The position numbers were made by a program, and so were the translations under genes. Shown here in pieces: positions 54,398 through 64,000 of a stretch of DNA of 64,000 bases. The stretch lies in contig NZ_CP082787.1 in NCBI RefSeq assembly GCF_021462285.1, forward strand, positions 310,001-374,000, written 5' to 3'. How positions within the stretch are numbered: the stretch's first letter is position 1; every line of letters starts with the position of its first letter. The notes below the pieces were generated by a model. That model did no database searches. It was not told the DNA's origin and saw only the letters and a list, made by a program, of their open reading frames with translations. This DNA comes from Serratia entomophila (GTDB taxonomy: Bacteria; Pseudomonadota; Gammaproteobacteria; Enterobacterales; Enterobacteriaceae).

Positions 54398-54751
54398 ATG
54401 GCAACCATTACCTTACAACGAGTTTACGATTTCAGCGCACCGGCGCCGGAACACTGTTACCTGATTGACCGGCTGTGGCCGCGCGGCGTCAGCAAGGAAA
54501 GGCTGGAGGGCGTGCAGTGGCTGAAAACGGTGGCGCCGGATACCGCGCTGCGCCAGTGGTTTCATCTGCATACCGACCAGTGGGAAGAGTTTGAGCGGCG
54601 TTACCGGCGGCAGCTGGCGGAGAACGACGCCTGGCGGCCGCTGGCCAGCTTGCTGCAGCAGGGCCAACCTCTGACCCTGCTGTATGGCAGTAAAGACACC
54701 GAGCACAACCAGGGCGTGGTGCTGCGCGATTTTCTGCTGGCGCAGATTTAA
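54398..54751 (+). CDS. DUF488 family protein, YeaO-like
   Basis: 117 residues. DUF488 marks: YLIDRLWPRGVSKERL, a run of conserved aromatic residues, and LTLLYGSKDTEHNQGVVL near the end. Function is unknown; cytoplasmic by composition. It overlaps the convergent ytfB by 4 bp. The gene is not at this position in E. coli, so it may be a lineage-specific addition. Confidence 0.85.
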   Translation: MATITLQRVYDFSAPAPEHCYLIDRLWPRGVSKERLEGVQWLKTVAPDTALRQWFHLHTDQWEEFERRYRRQLAENDAWRPLASLLQQGQPLTLLYGSKDTEHNQGVVLRDFLLAQI

Positions 54752-55401
54752 CGCTCGCGGCGGTAGCTGCCGTCTGCCTGGCGGCGGAACAGCGCCTGAC
54801 TGTTATCGACGGTGGTGACCGATAGTGCGCCGATCACGCCGTTGGCATCGCGCTCGATGCGCACTTCCTGGCCGGCCTTCATATTGCTGAGCGGCTTGTC
54901 GTTGCCTTCAACCTGCGCCATGGCGAACACTTCATTCACCGGCAGGTTGTTGTCGCGGAACAGCTGCGCCAGCGTTTGGCCGGGCTGGATCTGGTAACGC
55001 TGCCAGTTGCCCGTCGGCTCCGCCTCGGCAGGGGATTGCTGCTGGCCATCGGCCTGCAGCGGCACGTTATTGGCCTGCTGGGTTACCGGGAAGCCTTGTT
55101 TATCGGGCGAATAGGGCCACAGCAGCGCCAACAGCAGAATGGCGCCAAAGATGAGGGTCCAGCGGCGGTGAAAATGGGGCAGCGGCTCCATCCAGCCAAA
55201 GCCGTCCGGCAGATGCCAGATTTTCAGCAGCAATGCTTTGAGTCCCTGTCCTTTACCGTTTTCCGGCGGTTGTTCTGATTCCGGATCGGCCGCCTCCGGC
55301 GCAGCGCCGGGTTTCAGGCGCTGGCTGACGTTCAACCAGGCGCGCAGCAGCGGCTGGTAGATGCGGGTGGTTTTCCTTCTCCTGGGCGAGATTCTGCCCA
55401 T
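54748..55401 (-). CDS. ytfB: Cell-division-associated OapA-family protein YtfB
   Basis: 217 residues. Basic cytoplasmic N-terminus, one membrane helix at ~82-100 (WTLIFGAILLLALLWPY), a Pro/Gln-rich periplasmic linker and a C-terminal LysM-like OapA domain (RYQIQPGQTLAQLFRDNNLPVNEVFAMAQ). In E. coli it localises to the division site and binds glycans. Upstream of and divergent from fklB. Confidence 0.9.
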   Translation of the reverse strand: MGRISPRRRKTTRIYQPLLRAWLNVSQRLKPGAAPEAADPESEQPPENGKGQGLKALLLKIWHLPDGFGWMEPLPHFHRRWTLIFGAILLLALLWPYSPDKQGFPVTQQANNVPLQADGQQQSPAEAEPTGNWQRYQIQPGQTLAQLFRDNNLPVNEVFAMAQVEGNDKPLSNMKAGQEVRIERDANGVIGALSVTTVDNSQALFRRQADGSYRRER

Positions 55402-55659
55402 GGTGACCTCTCTTCAACGGCGTAAAAATAACACGATACAAAAGGCTGTAACGTCGTCCCGACTTCCTGCTCTCAGTATATACCGGTCATACCCCAAGCG
55501 GCATCTTTGTTGGCCGCCCTCAGGCACCAGGGGCGCGAACAGAGAGTTATTGTTTCTTTTTCTACGACAAAAGTCATCATTCTCCACACAAGATTTTACC
55601 CGGCATTCATGCACTGTTATGCTGCGCTTTCGACTTTTTACAGACTTAAGGAAAACCCC

Positions 55660-56280
55660 ATGACAACCCCTTCTTTTGACAGCGTTGAAGCGCAAGCAAG
55701 TTACGGGATTGGTTTACAGGTCGGCCAGCAGCTGCAAGAGTCCGGTCTGGAAGGTTTACAACCGGAAGCTTTGCTGGCGGGTTTGCGTGACGCGCTGGAA
55801 GGGAATGCCCCGGCGGTTCCGGTTGACGTGGTGCACCGTGCGCTGCGTGAAATCCACGAACGTGCGGACGCCGTGCGTCGTGAGCGCCAGCAGGCGATGG
55901 CCGTTGAAGGCCAGCAGTTCCTGGACGAGAACGCCAAGCGCGATGACGTGACGCTGACCGAATCCGGCCTGCAGTTCTCCGTGCTGGAGCAGGGCAATGG
56001 CCCAATCCCGTCCCGTCAGGACCGCGTGCGCGTGCACTATACCGGTCGCCTGATCAACGGCGACGTGTTCGACAGCTCCGTAGAGCGCGGCCAACCGGCG
56101 GAATTCCCGGTCAGCGGCGTTATCCCGGGCTGGATCGAAGCGCTGACCCTGATGCCGGTCGGCTCCAAATGGCAGCTGTACATCCCGCACACTCTGGCCT
56201 ACGGCGAGCGTGGCGCCGGCGCATCCATCCCGCCATTCAGCGCGCTGGTGTTTGACGTCGAACTGCTGGAAATTCTGTAA
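55660..56280 (+). CDS. fklB: FKBP-type peptidyl-prolyl isomerase FklB (FKBP22)
   Basis: 206 residues from ATG 55660 with TAAGGAAA upstream; a longer in-frame opening begins far upstream without an RBS. N-terminal dimerisation domain with long helix, then the FKBP domain ([26 protein letters not shown], read in parts) with [15 protein letters not shown] and [14 protein letters not shown]. Cytoplasmic, as no signal peptide is present. Confidence 0.96.
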   Translation: MTTPSFDSVEAQASYGIGLQVGQQLQESGLEGLQPEALLAGLRDALEGNAPAVPVDVVHRALREIHERADAVRRERQQAMAVEGQQFLDENAKRDDVTLTESGLQFSVLEQGNGPIPSRQDRVRVHYTGRLINGDVFDSSVERGQPAEFPVSGVIPGWIEALTLMPVGSKWQLYIPHTLAYGERGAGASIPPFSALVFDVELLEIL

Positions 56281-56296
56281 TCCATCCTGGCAGTGA

Positions 56297-56328
56297 TCAA
56301 GGGCGCCTTTCGGCGCCCTGATTTTTTA
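56297..56328. terminator. Terminator between fklB and cpdB
   Basis: ATCAAGGGCGCC / GGCGCCCTGAT stem with loop TTTC and T run; touches the cpdB stop. Confidence 0.88.
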
Positions 56329-58278
56329 CTTCTTCTGTAAATCTATCTGATATACCGCAAAACCGATGCTGTCGTTGCCTTCAGCCTTCATTGGGTACTG
56401 TGCGTGTTGCTTGATAAACGCCGTCGCCTGGTCTGAAGGTGAGGTCTCGAAGCGAATATCGAGCGGTTGTTTGCTGCTGAAGCTCGCCAGGCGCCAATTA
56501 TTGTCCGCCTGCGGTTGCACCGCACCGCGCCGTTTGGTCTCCGCGCTGATATAGGCTGCCAGCACCGAACGGTTCTCATCCGGCGAGGCGAAGGCGATGT
56601 GTTTATCGCCGGTACCGGCGAACTTACCGCCGTAGGCGCGGTAGTTATTGGTGGCAACCAGGAAGGTGGCATTCGGATCGACAGGCTTGCCGTTGAAGGT
56701 CAGCTGCTTGATGCGTTCCGCTTTGTCGTTGATCAACTGGCACTCGCCGTCGTAGCGCGCCGGCTGGCTGACGTCGATCTGGTAATTCACCCCGTCGATC
56801 ACGTCGAAGTTGTAGGTGCGGAAGCCGTCCCAGTTAATCAGGCCCTGCGGCTTGCCGCTGTTGACGTCGATCTGATTGAACTGCCCGGCGGAGCATTCCA
56901 GCCACTCTTTCACCTCTTTACCGCTGGCTTTTACCACCACCAACGTATTCGGGTAGAGATAAAGATCGGCGGCGTTGCGGAAGGTCAGCTGGCCTTTTTC
57001 CACTTCGACGAAGCTGGCGGGATCGTTTTTGCGCCCGCCGACCTTGAACGGGGCGGCGGCCGACAGCACCGGCAGGTCGGCCAGGTCAGGATCGCCCTGA
57101 ATATAGTGCTCGACGTAGGCTTTCTGGGCGTTATTGACGATTTGTACCGTCGGGTCGTCCTGCACCAGCGCCAGGTAACTGTACATGTTGCCGTCAGACT
57201 TGCCGATCGGCTGGCTGACGAATTCGCGGGTGCCTTTGTGGTCGTCGGCCAGCACCTTCACCAGATTGGCATCTTCCGCCGCCAGCGATTTCTTGTGCTC
57301 TTTATCGTAAATCGGCCGCGCTTCGGCTTTGGCGCCGGTTACCTTCCAACGGCCAGAATCGTTGCTCAGCTGCAGATCGACCACGCCGAGGTGATCGCCC
57401 CACTGGCCCGGCATTACTGCCGGCACGCCGTTCAGCAAGCCTTGGTCGATATCCGCGCCTTCGATGTTGGCGAAATCCTTGCTGGGGAAGACCGCATGGG
57501 CGTGGCCGAACATGATGGCGTCGATGCCCGGGACCTGGCTGAGGTAGTACACCGAGTTTTCCGCCATCGCTTTATACGGCTCGCTGGACAGGCCCGAGTG
57601 CGGGATCGCCACCACCAGATCGGCGCCCTGTTTGCGCATTTCCGGCACGTAACGTTTGGCGGTTTCGGTGATGTCGTTGACCGTCACCTTGCCCTGCAGA
57701 TTGGCCTTGTCCCACACCAGGATCTGCGGCGGCACAAAGCCGATGTAACCGATGCGCAGCGTATGTGCTTTACCATCACGGTCTTTTACCGGGGTATCGA
57801 CGATAATGTAGGGGGTGAACAGCGGCTGTTGCGTTTTGGCGTCGATGACGTTGGCGTTGATATACGGAAACTTGGCGCCGGCGATAGCGGTTTTCAGATA
57901 GTCTAACCCGTAGTTGAACTCATGGTTGCCGATATTGCCGACCACGTAGTCCAGCGTATTCATCGCCTTGTACACCGGGTGGATATCCCCCGATTTCAGC
58001 CCCTTGGCCGCCATGTAATCACCCAGCGGGCTGCCCTGAATGATGTCGCCGTTATCCACCAACACGGCGTTGGCCGCCTGTTGGCGGGCCTGCTGGATCA
58101 GGCTGGCGGTGCGCACCAGGCCGAATTTGTCGGTCGGCTTATCCTTGTAGTAGTCGAAGTCCATCATGTTGCTGTGCAGGTCGGTGGTTTCCAGCACGCG
58201 CAGATCGACGGTGGCCGCCTGCGCCGAGGCGCAAACCAGCAGGGCGAGGGCGGACAACGCCAGCGGACGCTTGATCAT
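56326..58278 (-). CDS. cpdB: Periplasmic 2',3'-cyclic-nucleotide 2'-phosphodiesterase / 3'-nucleotidase
   Basis: 650 residues from ATG 58278 with GGAGAG upstream. Hydrolyses 2',3'-cNMPs and 3'-nucleotides in the periplasm. Signal peptide [20 protein letters not shown], metallophosphatase motifs [32 protein letters not shown], and the C-terminal nucleotidase domain ([16 protein letters not shown]). Divergent from cysQ. Confidence 0.98.
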   Translation of the reverse strand: MIKRPLALSALALLVCASAQAATVDLRVLETTDLHSNMMDFDYYKDKPTDKFGLVRTASLIQQARQQAANAVLVDNGDIIQGSPLGDYMAAKGLKSGDIHPVYKAMNTLDYVVGNIGNHEFNYGLDYLKTAIAGAKFPYINANVIDAKTQQPLFTPYIIVDTPVKDRDGKAHTLRIGYIGFVPPQILVWDKANLQGKVTVNDITETAKRYVPEMRKQGADLVVAIPHSGLSSEPYKAMAENSVYYLSQVPGIDAIMFGHAHAVFPSKDFANIEGADIDQGLLNGVPAVMPGQWGDHLGVVDLQLSNDSGRWKVTGAKAEARPIYDKEHKKSLAAEDANLVKVLADDHKGTREFVSQPIGKSDGNMYSYLALVQDDPTVQIVNNAQKAYVEHYIQGDPDLADLPVLSAAAPFKVGGRKNDPASFVEVEKGQLTFRNAADLYLYPNTLVVVKASGKEVKEWLECSAGQFNQIDVNSGKPQGLINWDGFRTYNFDVIDGVNYQIDVSQPARYDGECQLINDKAERIKQLTFNGKPVDPNATFLVATNNYRAYGGKFAGTGDKHIAFASPDENRSVLAAYISAETKRRGAVQPQADNNWRLASFSSKQPLDIRFETSPSDQATAFIKQHAQYPMKAEGNDSIGFAVYQIDLQKK

Positions 58279-58525
58279 TTTTAACTCTCTCCATTCGAGT
58301 GTTATCACAGAGGGAAATGTAATTAACATTGGTTGCCACAGTAAACTGTGAAGTGTGGCAGAAAATGGCCGGATGTAACGCGGGGGAGTTCACAGTTGCA
58401 GGGAACAAGACCTGAGGAATTACCGTGGGTTAGCCGGTTGAGATGGATATTCGGCGTAAAAAAAACTAGTCTGCTAGCAGAGACAGGGGGAAATTTCCCA
58501 CGGAACTGCATATCTGAGGTGCATG

Positions 58526-59266
58526 ATGTTAGAGCAAATTTGCCAACTGTCCCGCGAGGCGGGGGCGGCGATCATGGCGGTATATGACGGTGAGCAACCG
58601 CTTGATGTCGCACAAAAAAAAGACGATTCACCGGTAACCGCCGCCGATTTGGCGGCGCACCACATCATCAAGCGCGGCCTGGCGGCGTTGACGCCGGAGG
58701 TGCCGCTGCTGTCGGAGGAAGATCCGCCGGCCTGGGAAGAGCGCCAAAATTGGACGCGCTACTGGCTGGTCGATCCGCTGGACGGCACCAAGGAGTTCCT
58801 GCATCGCAACGGTGAATTTACCGTCAACATCGCGCTGATTGAGAACGGCGAGGCGGTGATGGGCGTGGTCTATGCGCCGGCGATCGACGTGCTGTATCTG
58901 GCGGAGCGCGGCAAGGCCTGGAAAGAAGAAAAAGGGCGGCGTCAGCCGATTGCCGTCAGCAATGCTCAGCCGCCGCTGGTGGTCGTGAGCCGTTCGCACA
59001 TTGACGACGAACTGAAGGATTATCTGAAGCAGCTTGGCGAGCACCAGACCATTTCGGTCGGCTCATCGCTGAAGTTCTGCCTGGTAGCGGAAGGCAAAGC
59101 GCAGCTCTATCCGCGCTTCGGGCCGACCAATATCTGGGATACCGCCGCCGGCCATGCGGTGGCGGTGGCCGCCGGGGCGCAGATCCACGATTGGCAGGGC
59201 AAGCCGTTGCTGTACGCCCCGCGTGAATCTTTCCTCAACCCCGGCTTCCGGGTCTCGCTGTTCTGA
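58526..59266 (+). CDS. cysQ: 3'(2'),5'-bisphosphate nucleotidase CysQ
   Basis: 246 residues from ATG 58526 (GAGG 6 bases upstream; the ATG at 58523 is too close). Removes PAP formed in sulfate assimilation. Inositol-phosphatase fold with metal motifs [18 protein letters not shown] and [14 protein letters not shown]. It ends 1 bp from the convergent ytfJ stop. Confidence 0.98.
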   Translation: MLEQICQLSREAGAAIMAVYDGEQPLDVAQKKDDSPVTAADLAAHHIIKRGLAALTPEVPLLSEEDPPAWEERQNWTRYWLVDPLDGTKEFLHRNGEFTVNIALIENGEAVMGVVYAPAIDVLYLAERGKAWKEEKGRRQPIAVSNAQPPLVVVSRSHIDDELKDYLKQLGEHQTISVGSSLKFCLVAEGKAQLYPRFGPTNIWDTAAGHAVAVAAGAQIHDWQGKPLLYAPRESFLNPGFRVSLF

Positions 59267-59267
59267 G

Positions 59268-59825
59268 TTAGTCCGCCAGGAGCTGGTGCAGCTTGCTCAT
59301 CACTTGCTGCACCTCTTCCGGCGTCAGCGCGCCGTCTTTGGCGAACTGGATCCTGCCCTGTTTATCCAATACCACGATTGCGGAGCCTTTTGGCTGCAAA
59401 TCCCAGGCTTTCCGTACGTTGCCGTTGCTGTCGACCACAAACTGCGACCAGGGGAACTCTTTCTTGCTGTCCTCGATGCTGCTGCGCACAAACATCGCGG
59501 TGCCCAACAGGGCGTCGTCAGTGTTGACGATTGTCGTCGTTTGGTAACGATCGTGTGGTAGTTTAGCTTTCTTAATGGCTTCTATCAGTGGATCGTTCAT
59601 GTCTTTTGCCGAGCTGCGCCCAGCGATGTGCTGTATTACGCGCACTTTTCCACTGAGCTGCGAGCTATTCCAGTTTTTATAGCTAAAATTATCATTAGCA
59701 TAATTTAACTCTCCCTTGTCGCTAACGCCGACCGGCGCCACGCGCTGCTGGAGCTGGAAGTTATGCGCGGAAGCTAAAAAGGGGGTGAGCAGCAGGGATA
59801 CCATCAGCATGTGACTTTTTTTCAT
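59268..59825 (-). CDS. ytfJ: Periplasmic thioredoxin-fold protein YtfJ
   Basis: 185 residues from ATG 59825. Signal peptide ending FLASA, then HNFQLQQRVAPVGVSDKGEL and the YtfJ family core (VRVIQHIAGRSSAKDMNDPLI, DGNVRKAWDLQPKGSAIVVLDKQGRI-type strand). No CxxC motif is seen, so it is unlikely to be a thiol oxidoreductase. Function unknown. Confidence 0.9.
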   Translation of the reverse strand: MKKSHMLMVSLLLTPFLASAHNFQLQQRVAPVGVSDKGELNYANDNFSYKNWNSSQLSGKVRVIQHIAGRSSAKDMNDPLIEAIKKAKLPHDRYQTTTIVNTDDALLGTAMFVRSSIEDSKKEFPWSQFVVDSNGNVRKAWDLQPKGSAIVVLDKQGRIQFAKDGALTPEEVQQVMSKLHQLLAD

Positions 59826-60152
59826 GCTTTCTCCTTGTAGGGGGGAATAGTGCGACAGCACTTTCAACAGCCTAAAGCATAGGTTGTGATCAGAGGTCTG
59901 TCCTGTTAACCGGATCGCAGTTTTCCCCTCGGTTCGCTAATCATCAGATTTTGAAGGGATATACTGAAAACGTTATAAATTATCATATACAATTCTGTCA
60001 AAAAGTGTAAATCCAGTGCAGATATCCGGGCGGAAGTGAACGTTCTGGTCTTAACTGGGTCTACTACATGCAATCATGTTGCGTTCTGAATTTCGAGGCT
60101 GCCACCTTGGCGGCTCGCTGAGCGCATGGATCAACGGGAGGAGCGTAAAAGA
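59826..60152. other. Intergenic region between divergent ytfJ and ytfK
   Basis: 327 bp. It contains a promoter-like pair TTGAAG-17-TATAAA (59951-59979) and a long untranslated stretch before ytfK with a GC-rich hairpin near 60095-60115. No gene seen. Confidence 0.55.
59951..59979 (+). promoter_or_regulatory. Promoter candidate for ytfK
   Basis: TTGAAG, 17-bp spacer, TATAAA, giving a leader of roughly 165 nt. Confidence 0.5.
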
Positions 60153-60359
60153 ATGAGAATCTTCCAGCGTTATAACCCTTTGAAAGTGGCTAAGTACGTT
60201 AAGACTCTGTTTCGCGGCCGGCTGTATATCAAGGACGTAGGCGCGTTCGAATTCGACAAGGGGAAAATCCTGATGCCGAAAATTCGCGATAAGCGCCACT
60301 TCAGCGTGATGTCAGAGGTCAACCGTCAGGTGCTGTTGCTGCAATCCGAAATGGGATGA
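60153..60359 (+). CDS. ytfK: DUF1107 protein YtfK (SpoT-stimulating)
   Basis: 68 residues from ATG 60153 with GGAGGAG upstream; an earlier in-frame ATG at 60126 lacks an [41 protein letters not shown] and [17 protein letters not shown] match E. coli YtfK, which binds SpoT and favours (p)ppGpp accumulation under phosphate or fatty-acid starvation. Confidence 0.95.
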   Translation: MRIFQRYNPLKVAKYVKTLFRGRLYIKDVGAFEFDKGKILMPKIRDKRHFSVMSEVNRQVLLLQSEMG

Positions 60360-60379
60360 GCCGGCCTTGAGACGGGTAA

Positions 60380-60407
60380 AAAAATTGCGGCCCCGAATGG
60401 GGCCGCT
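60380..60407 (-). terminator. Terminator of ytfL
   Basis: GCGGCCCC / GGGGCCGC stem with loop of four; the minus strand continues into AATTTTTTT. Confidence 0.8.
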
Positions 60408-60429
60408 GATGTTTGTGCCATAGGGAGCG

Positions 60430-61761
60430 TCAGGCCGGGGTGGTCTCGTCCGGGGCCTTTGGCAGCGTCGTCACCGGTTTGTCGACCAGCCGGGTAACCA
60501 GCAGCTGGTCAATCTTGTAGCTGTCGATATCCACCACTTCAAACTTGTAGCCGGCGTATTTGACGAAGTCGGTGCGTTTGGGGATCTTGCGCAGCATGTA
60601 CATCATAAAGCCGCCAATGGTCTCGTAGTTGCCCGCCTGCGGGAACTCGTCGATATCCAGCACGCGCATCACGTCGTCGATCGGCGTGCCCCCTTCAATC
60701 AGCCACGAGTTTTCGTCGCGCGCCACGATCTGCTCTTCCTGCCCCTGGCCGACCAGGTCGCCCATCAGCGTGGTCATCACGTCGTTCAGCGTGATGATGC
60801 CCACCACCAAGGCATATTCGTTGAGGATCACGGCGAAGTCTTCACCGGCGGTTTTAAAGCTTTCCAGCGCTTCCGAGAGCGTCAGGGTATCCGGCACAAT
60901 CAGCGCCGAGCGGATCTGCACGCCGCTGCTCAACACCAGGCTCTGGTTGCCCAGTACGCGGTTCAGCAGGTCTTTGGAGTCGACGTAGCCGACCACCTGA
61001 TCGATATGGCCGTCGCACACCAGGAACTTGGAGTGCGGGTGCGTCGAGACTTTCTCGATAATGCTCTCTTCGCTCTCGCGCAGGTCGAAGTACACCACGC
61101 TTTCGCGCGAGGTCATCGAGGAAGGCACGGTGCGCGATTCCAGCTCGAAGACGTTTTCAATCAGCTCATGTTCCTGCTTGCGCAGCACGCCCGCCAGGGC
61201 GCCGGCCTCCACCACCGCGTAGATGTCGTCGGAGGTGATGTCGTCCTTGCGCACCATCGGCAGTTTGAACAGGCGGAAGATCAGGTTGGCCATGCCGTTG
61301 AAGAACCACACCAGCGGCCGGAAGATCATGATCGAGAAACGCATCGGGTTGATGATCCGGACGGCGACCGTCTCTGGTGCAATCATACCGATGCGCTTCG
61401 GAGTCAAATCCGCGAACAGGATAAACAGGCTGGTGACCAGCACGAAGGAGCAAATAAAGCTGACCTGCTCCGCCAGTTCCGGTGCGAGGAAACGGTCGAA
61501 CAGCAGCTTAAAGGAAGGGGAAAAGGCCGCATCGCCGACGATACCGCCGAGAATGGCCACGGCGTTCAGGCCGATTTGCACCACGGTGAAGAAGATGCCC
61601 GGGGTTTCTTGCAGTTTGAGCACTCTGGCGGCATTGACGTTGCCTTCGTCAGCCATCAGCTTCAGTTTAATCTTGCGCGACGCAGCCAGAGAAATTTCCG
61701 ACAGTGAGAAAAACGCACTCACCGCGATCAGAAAAAGAATCAGTAAAATACTGTTTAACAT
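60430..61761 (-). CDS. ytfL: HlyC/CorC-type membrane protein YtfL (PaeA)
   Basis: 443 residues. N-terminal DUF21 membrane domain with about four helices (LILFLIAVSAFFSLSEISLAA), paired CBS domains (~205-330), and the CorC_HlyC transporter-associated domain (TPIDDVMRVLDIDEFPQAGNYETIGGFM). Reported in Salmonella and E. coli as PaeA, exporting cadaverine and putrescine. Monocistronic with its own terminator. Confidence 0.93.
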   Translation of the reverse strand: MLNSILLILFLIAVSAFFSLSEISLAASRKIKLKLMADEGNVNAARVLKLQETPGIFFTVVQIGLNAVAILGGIVGDAAFSPSFKLLFDRFLAPELAEQVSFICSFVLVTSLFILFADLTPKRIGMIAPETVAVRIINPMRFSIMIFRPLVWFFNGMANLIFRLFKLPMVRKDDITSDDIYAVVEAGALAGVLRKQEHELIENVFELESRTVPSSMTSRESVVYFDLRESEESIIEKVSTHPHSKFLVCDGHIDQVVGYVDSKDLLNRVLGNQSLVLSSGVQIRSALIVPDTLTLSEALESFKTAGEDFAVILNEYALVVGIITLNDVMTTLMGDLVGQGQEEQIVARDENSWLIEGGTPIDDVMRVLDIDEFPQAGNYETIGGFMMYMLRKIPKRTDFVKYAGYKFEVVDIDSYKIDQLLVTRLVDKPVTTLPKAPDETTPA

Positions 61762-61938
61762 AATCTATCCATACGTGCCGACGGGATGACGGCGCTCTTG
61801 AGGAAGGGTAGTACATTGTAAAAAAAGCAGCGATAACAACCAGAAAGGAAGCTATCAGGCCGCAGGTGCGGCCCGCATAGTATAGCAGTTGCCCCACAGG
61901 GGCCGCCAGCGGTTAAAAAATTACCGCCGGCCAGGGGG

Positions 61939-62580
61939 TTAGCCCTGCGGTGGCAGGCAAACGCCGATGCCGCCCAGGCCGCAATAGCCTTCAGGGTTTT
62001 TGTACAGATACTGCTGGTGATCGTCTTCGGCGTAATAGAACGGCAGCGCCGGCGTAACGTCGGTGGTGATGACGCGTTTGTCGCCCGCCGCATCCATCGC
62101 CTGCTGGAAACGCTGCAGGCTGCTCTCGGCCTCGGCCTGCTGTGCCGGGCTCAGCGTGTAAATCGCCGAACGGTACTGGGTGCCGATGTCGCCGCCCTGG
62201 CGCATGCCCTGCGCCGGATCGTGGTTTTCCCAGAACACCTGCAGCAGCTGCTTGTAGCTGACAACCTGCGGATCGAACACCACGCGCACCACTTCGGCAT
62301 GGCCGGTTTGGCCGCTGCATACTTCGCGGTAGGTCGGGTTCGGCGTGTAACCGCCGCTGTAGCCGGCCGCGGTGCTGTAAACGCCCGGCTGTTGCCAGAA
62401 CAGGCGCTCCACGCCCCAGAAGCAGCCCATGGCGAACACCGCCACTTCCATGCCTTCCGGCACCTGAGTCATCGAATGCTCGGTGACCACGTTGAGCGTG
62501 GCGACCGGCATCGGCGTGGTGCGGCCTGGCAGCGCGCTCGCCTGGTCGACGGTTTGTGATTTATCAAAAGATGGCACCAC
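61939..62580 (-). CDS. msrA: Peptide methionine sulfoxide reductase MsrA
   Basis: 213 residues. Reduces Met-S-sulfoxide in proteins. Catalytic [10 protein letters not shown] with Cys and Glu, [23 protein letters not shown], and C-terminal resolving Cys residues in [14 protein letters not shown]. Divergent from tamA, as in E. coli. Confidence 0.98.
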   Translation of the reverse strand: MVPSFDKSQTVDQASALPGRTTPMPVATLNVVTEHSMTQVPEGMEVAVFAMGCFWGVERLFWQQPGVYSTAAGYSGGYTPNPTYREVCSGQTGHAEVVRVVFDPQVVSYKQLLQVFWENHDPAQGMRQGGDIGTQYRSAIYTLSPAQQAEAESSLQRFQQAMDAAGDKRVITTDVTPALPFYYAEDDHQQYLYKNPEGYCGLGGIGVCLPPQG

Positions 62581-62868
62581 GGTTGACTCCTGTTGTCAGA
62601 GTAAGAATTGACCCTAGTTCGGGGCGGTTCGGTTGTATCTAACCGCGTCTTTGCCCACAATAAGCGGAAGCTGGGGTTTGTACCTAAGCTTAACGCAGTA
62701 TTTTGAGCGCCAAAAGTGAAGAATGCGCCTGGTGAGCGGTGAGAGTCAAACCGTCAGGCTAGCGTCTGGAACAAGGCTGAAGAGGGCTGCCGTCCTGATA
62801 GCGCGGAGTCTGCCCTGGCCCCAGAGCCAATACCATTACAGGAAAGTAAAAATAAATAAGGAGAACGC

Positions 62869-64000
62869 GTGCCACGATATCGGGTCATGTGTTTATTGTC
62901 TGTACTGCTTGCGGCACCTGCGGCGTACGCGGCCAATGTGCGGCTGCAGGTGGAAGGCCTTAGTGGCGAGTTGGAAAAAAACGTTCGGGTACGGCTGTCG
63001 TCGATCACGCCTGAAGAAGTCGGCACCGACGGCCGCTTTCGCGCGCGCGTGGACGAAGCGGTGCGCCAGGGGCTGCGTGCGCTCGGCTATTATCAGCCGA
63101 CCATCAACTTTACGCTGGACAACCGGCCTGGCATGTCGCGCCCGGTGCTGCACGCCAAGGTCGATCCGGGTGAACCGGTTCGCATCGCCGGCACCAATAT
63201 CGTGCTGGAAGGCGGCGCGAAAACCGACGAAGACTACCTGACGCTGGTGAAGAAAGGGACTCCGGCCATCGGCGAGATCCTCAACCACGGCAAATACGAC
63301 GACTTTAAAGGCTCGTTGAGCGGCCTGGCGCTGCGCAAGGGCTATTTCGACGCCGACATGACCAAAAGCCAGCTCGGCGTGGCCGAAGACCTGCATAAGG
63401 CCTTTTGGGATATCGACTTCAACAGCGGTGAGCGTTACCGCTTCGGCAAGGTCAAGTTCCAGGGCTCGCAAATCCGTGAAGACTATCTGCAAAATCTGGT
63501 GCCCTTTCATCAGGGAGATTATTACAGCTCGGAGGATTTGGCCGAGCTGAACCGGCGTTTGTCCGCCACCAACTGGTTTAACTCGGTGGTGGTGTCGCCT
63601 GATTTCCAAGATGCCAAAGAGAACAAGATTTTGCCGCTATATGCGCTGGTGACGCCGCGCACCCGCAACACCATCGAAACCGGGGTCGGTTACTCCACCG
63701 ACGTCGGCCCGCGGGTAAAGGGCACCTGGAAAAAGCCCTGGCTCAACGACCGCGGCCACAGCCTGGAAACCAGCGCCAGCGTTTCGGCGCCGGAACAGCA
63801 GCTGGACTTGACCTATAAGATCCCGCTGCTGAAAAACCCGCTGGAGCAGTATTACCTGCTGCAGGGCGGCTTCAAGAACGTCGATCTCAACGATACCAAG
63901 TCCGTCACCTCCAAAGTGGTGGTGTCGCGCAACTGGGATCTTTCCAGCGGCTGGCAGCGCGCGCTGAACCTGACCTGGCGTCTGGACCACTTTACCCAGG
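62869..64000 (+). CDS. tamA: Translocation and assembly module subunit TamA, 3' end cut off by the window
   Basis: 377 residues visible from GTG 62869 (AAGGAG 7 bases upstream) to the end of the window; E. coli TamA has 577. Omp85-family outer-membrane protein that with TamB inserts autotransporters and takes part in envelope lipid transport. Signal peptide ending AAPAAYAA, three POTRA domains to ~265 ([52 protein letters not shown]), then the start of the beta-barrel ([21 protein letters not shown]). Confidence 0.97.
   Translation, partial: MPRYRVMCLLSVLLAAPAAYAANVRLQVEGLSGELEKNVRVRLSSITPEEVGTDGRFRARVDEAVRQGLRALGYYQPTINFTLDNRPGMSRPVLHAKVDPGEPVRIAGTNIVLEGGAKTDEDYLTLVKKGTPAIGEILNHGKYDDFKGSLSGLALRKGYFDADMTKSQLGVAEDLHKAFWDIDFNSGERYRFGKVKFQGSQIREDYLQNLVPFHQGDYYSSEDLAELNRRLSATNWFNSVVVSPDFQDAKENKILPLYALVTPRTRNTIETGVGYSTDVGPRVKGTWKKPWLNDRGHSLETSASVSAPEQQLDLTYKIPLLKNPLEQYYLLQGGFKNVDLNDTKSVTSKVVVSRNWDLSSGWQRALNLTWRLDHFTQ

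Noticed and set aside
59985..60015. Pho-box half-site (CTGTCA) upstream of ytfK
   Set aside because: Only one half matches; the second direct repeat is not present.

Overview
This window looks like chromosome from an enterobacterium of the Serratia type, most likely close to Serratia marcescens. That assignment is inference from the GC-rich codon use, the close protein similarity to Escherichia coli families, and the gene order. From the tRNA-Phe gene (5068-5143) rightward the order follows the E. coli 94-96 min region: pheU, yjdC, dsbD, cutA, dcuA, aspA, fxsA, groSL, yjeI, epmB, efp, ecnAB, sugE, frdDCBA, epmA, mscM, psd, rsgA, orn, three tRNA-Gly, queG, nnr, tsaE, amiB, mutL, miaA, hfq, hflXKC, yjeT, purA, nsrR, rnr, rlmB, aidB, yjfL, yjfN, bsmA, yjfP, yjfY-like, rpsF-priB-rpsR-rplI, ytfB, fklB, cpdB, cysQ, ytfJ, ytfK, ytfL, msrA, tamA (cut by the window end).

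Bases 1-5060 are accessory and partly decayed. They hold the 3' part of a fimbrial adhesin-like gene, a LuxR-type regulator, a frameshifted small exported-protein gene, an intact Gly/Asn-rich small exported protein, a PglL/Wzy-type glycan ligase gene interrupted by an in-frame TGA, and a shattered C-terminal half of an MFS aromatic-acid transporter. This block abuts tRNA-Phe, whose 3' end and terminator are imperfectly duplicated 161 bp away. That pattern is expected from old integration and deletion at a tRNA hotspot.

The rest is core genome. It covers anaerobic fumarate respiration (dcuA-aspA-frdABCD, with candidate CRP and FNR sites), protein folding (groSL with a sigma-32 promoter), disulfide and metal handling (dsbD, cutA), and EF-P with both beta-lysylation enzymes (epmB, efp, epmA). 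It also holds tRNA modification and repair (tsaE, miaA, queG, mutL), RNA control (hfq, rnr, rlmB, orn), membrane proteolysis control (hflKC), phospholipid synthesis (psd), ribosomal proteins with primosome protein PriB, and sulfur and oxidative housekeeping (cysQ, msrA). Differences from the E. coli layout include a chemotaxis receptor with a sigma-28-like promoter between groL and yjeI, loss of the ula operon, yjfL as the only retained gene of the yjf block, and an AmiB with two LysM repeats.

Non-coding elements that stand out are a two-hairpin guanidine-II riboswitch before sugE, a cluster of DnaA boxes in the position of E. coli datA, a candidate S6:S18 autoregulatory leader before rpsF, and an FNR-like site set 30 bp from the frd -10 element. 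I do not see a complete novel multi-gene system; the least explained material is in the first 5 kb.
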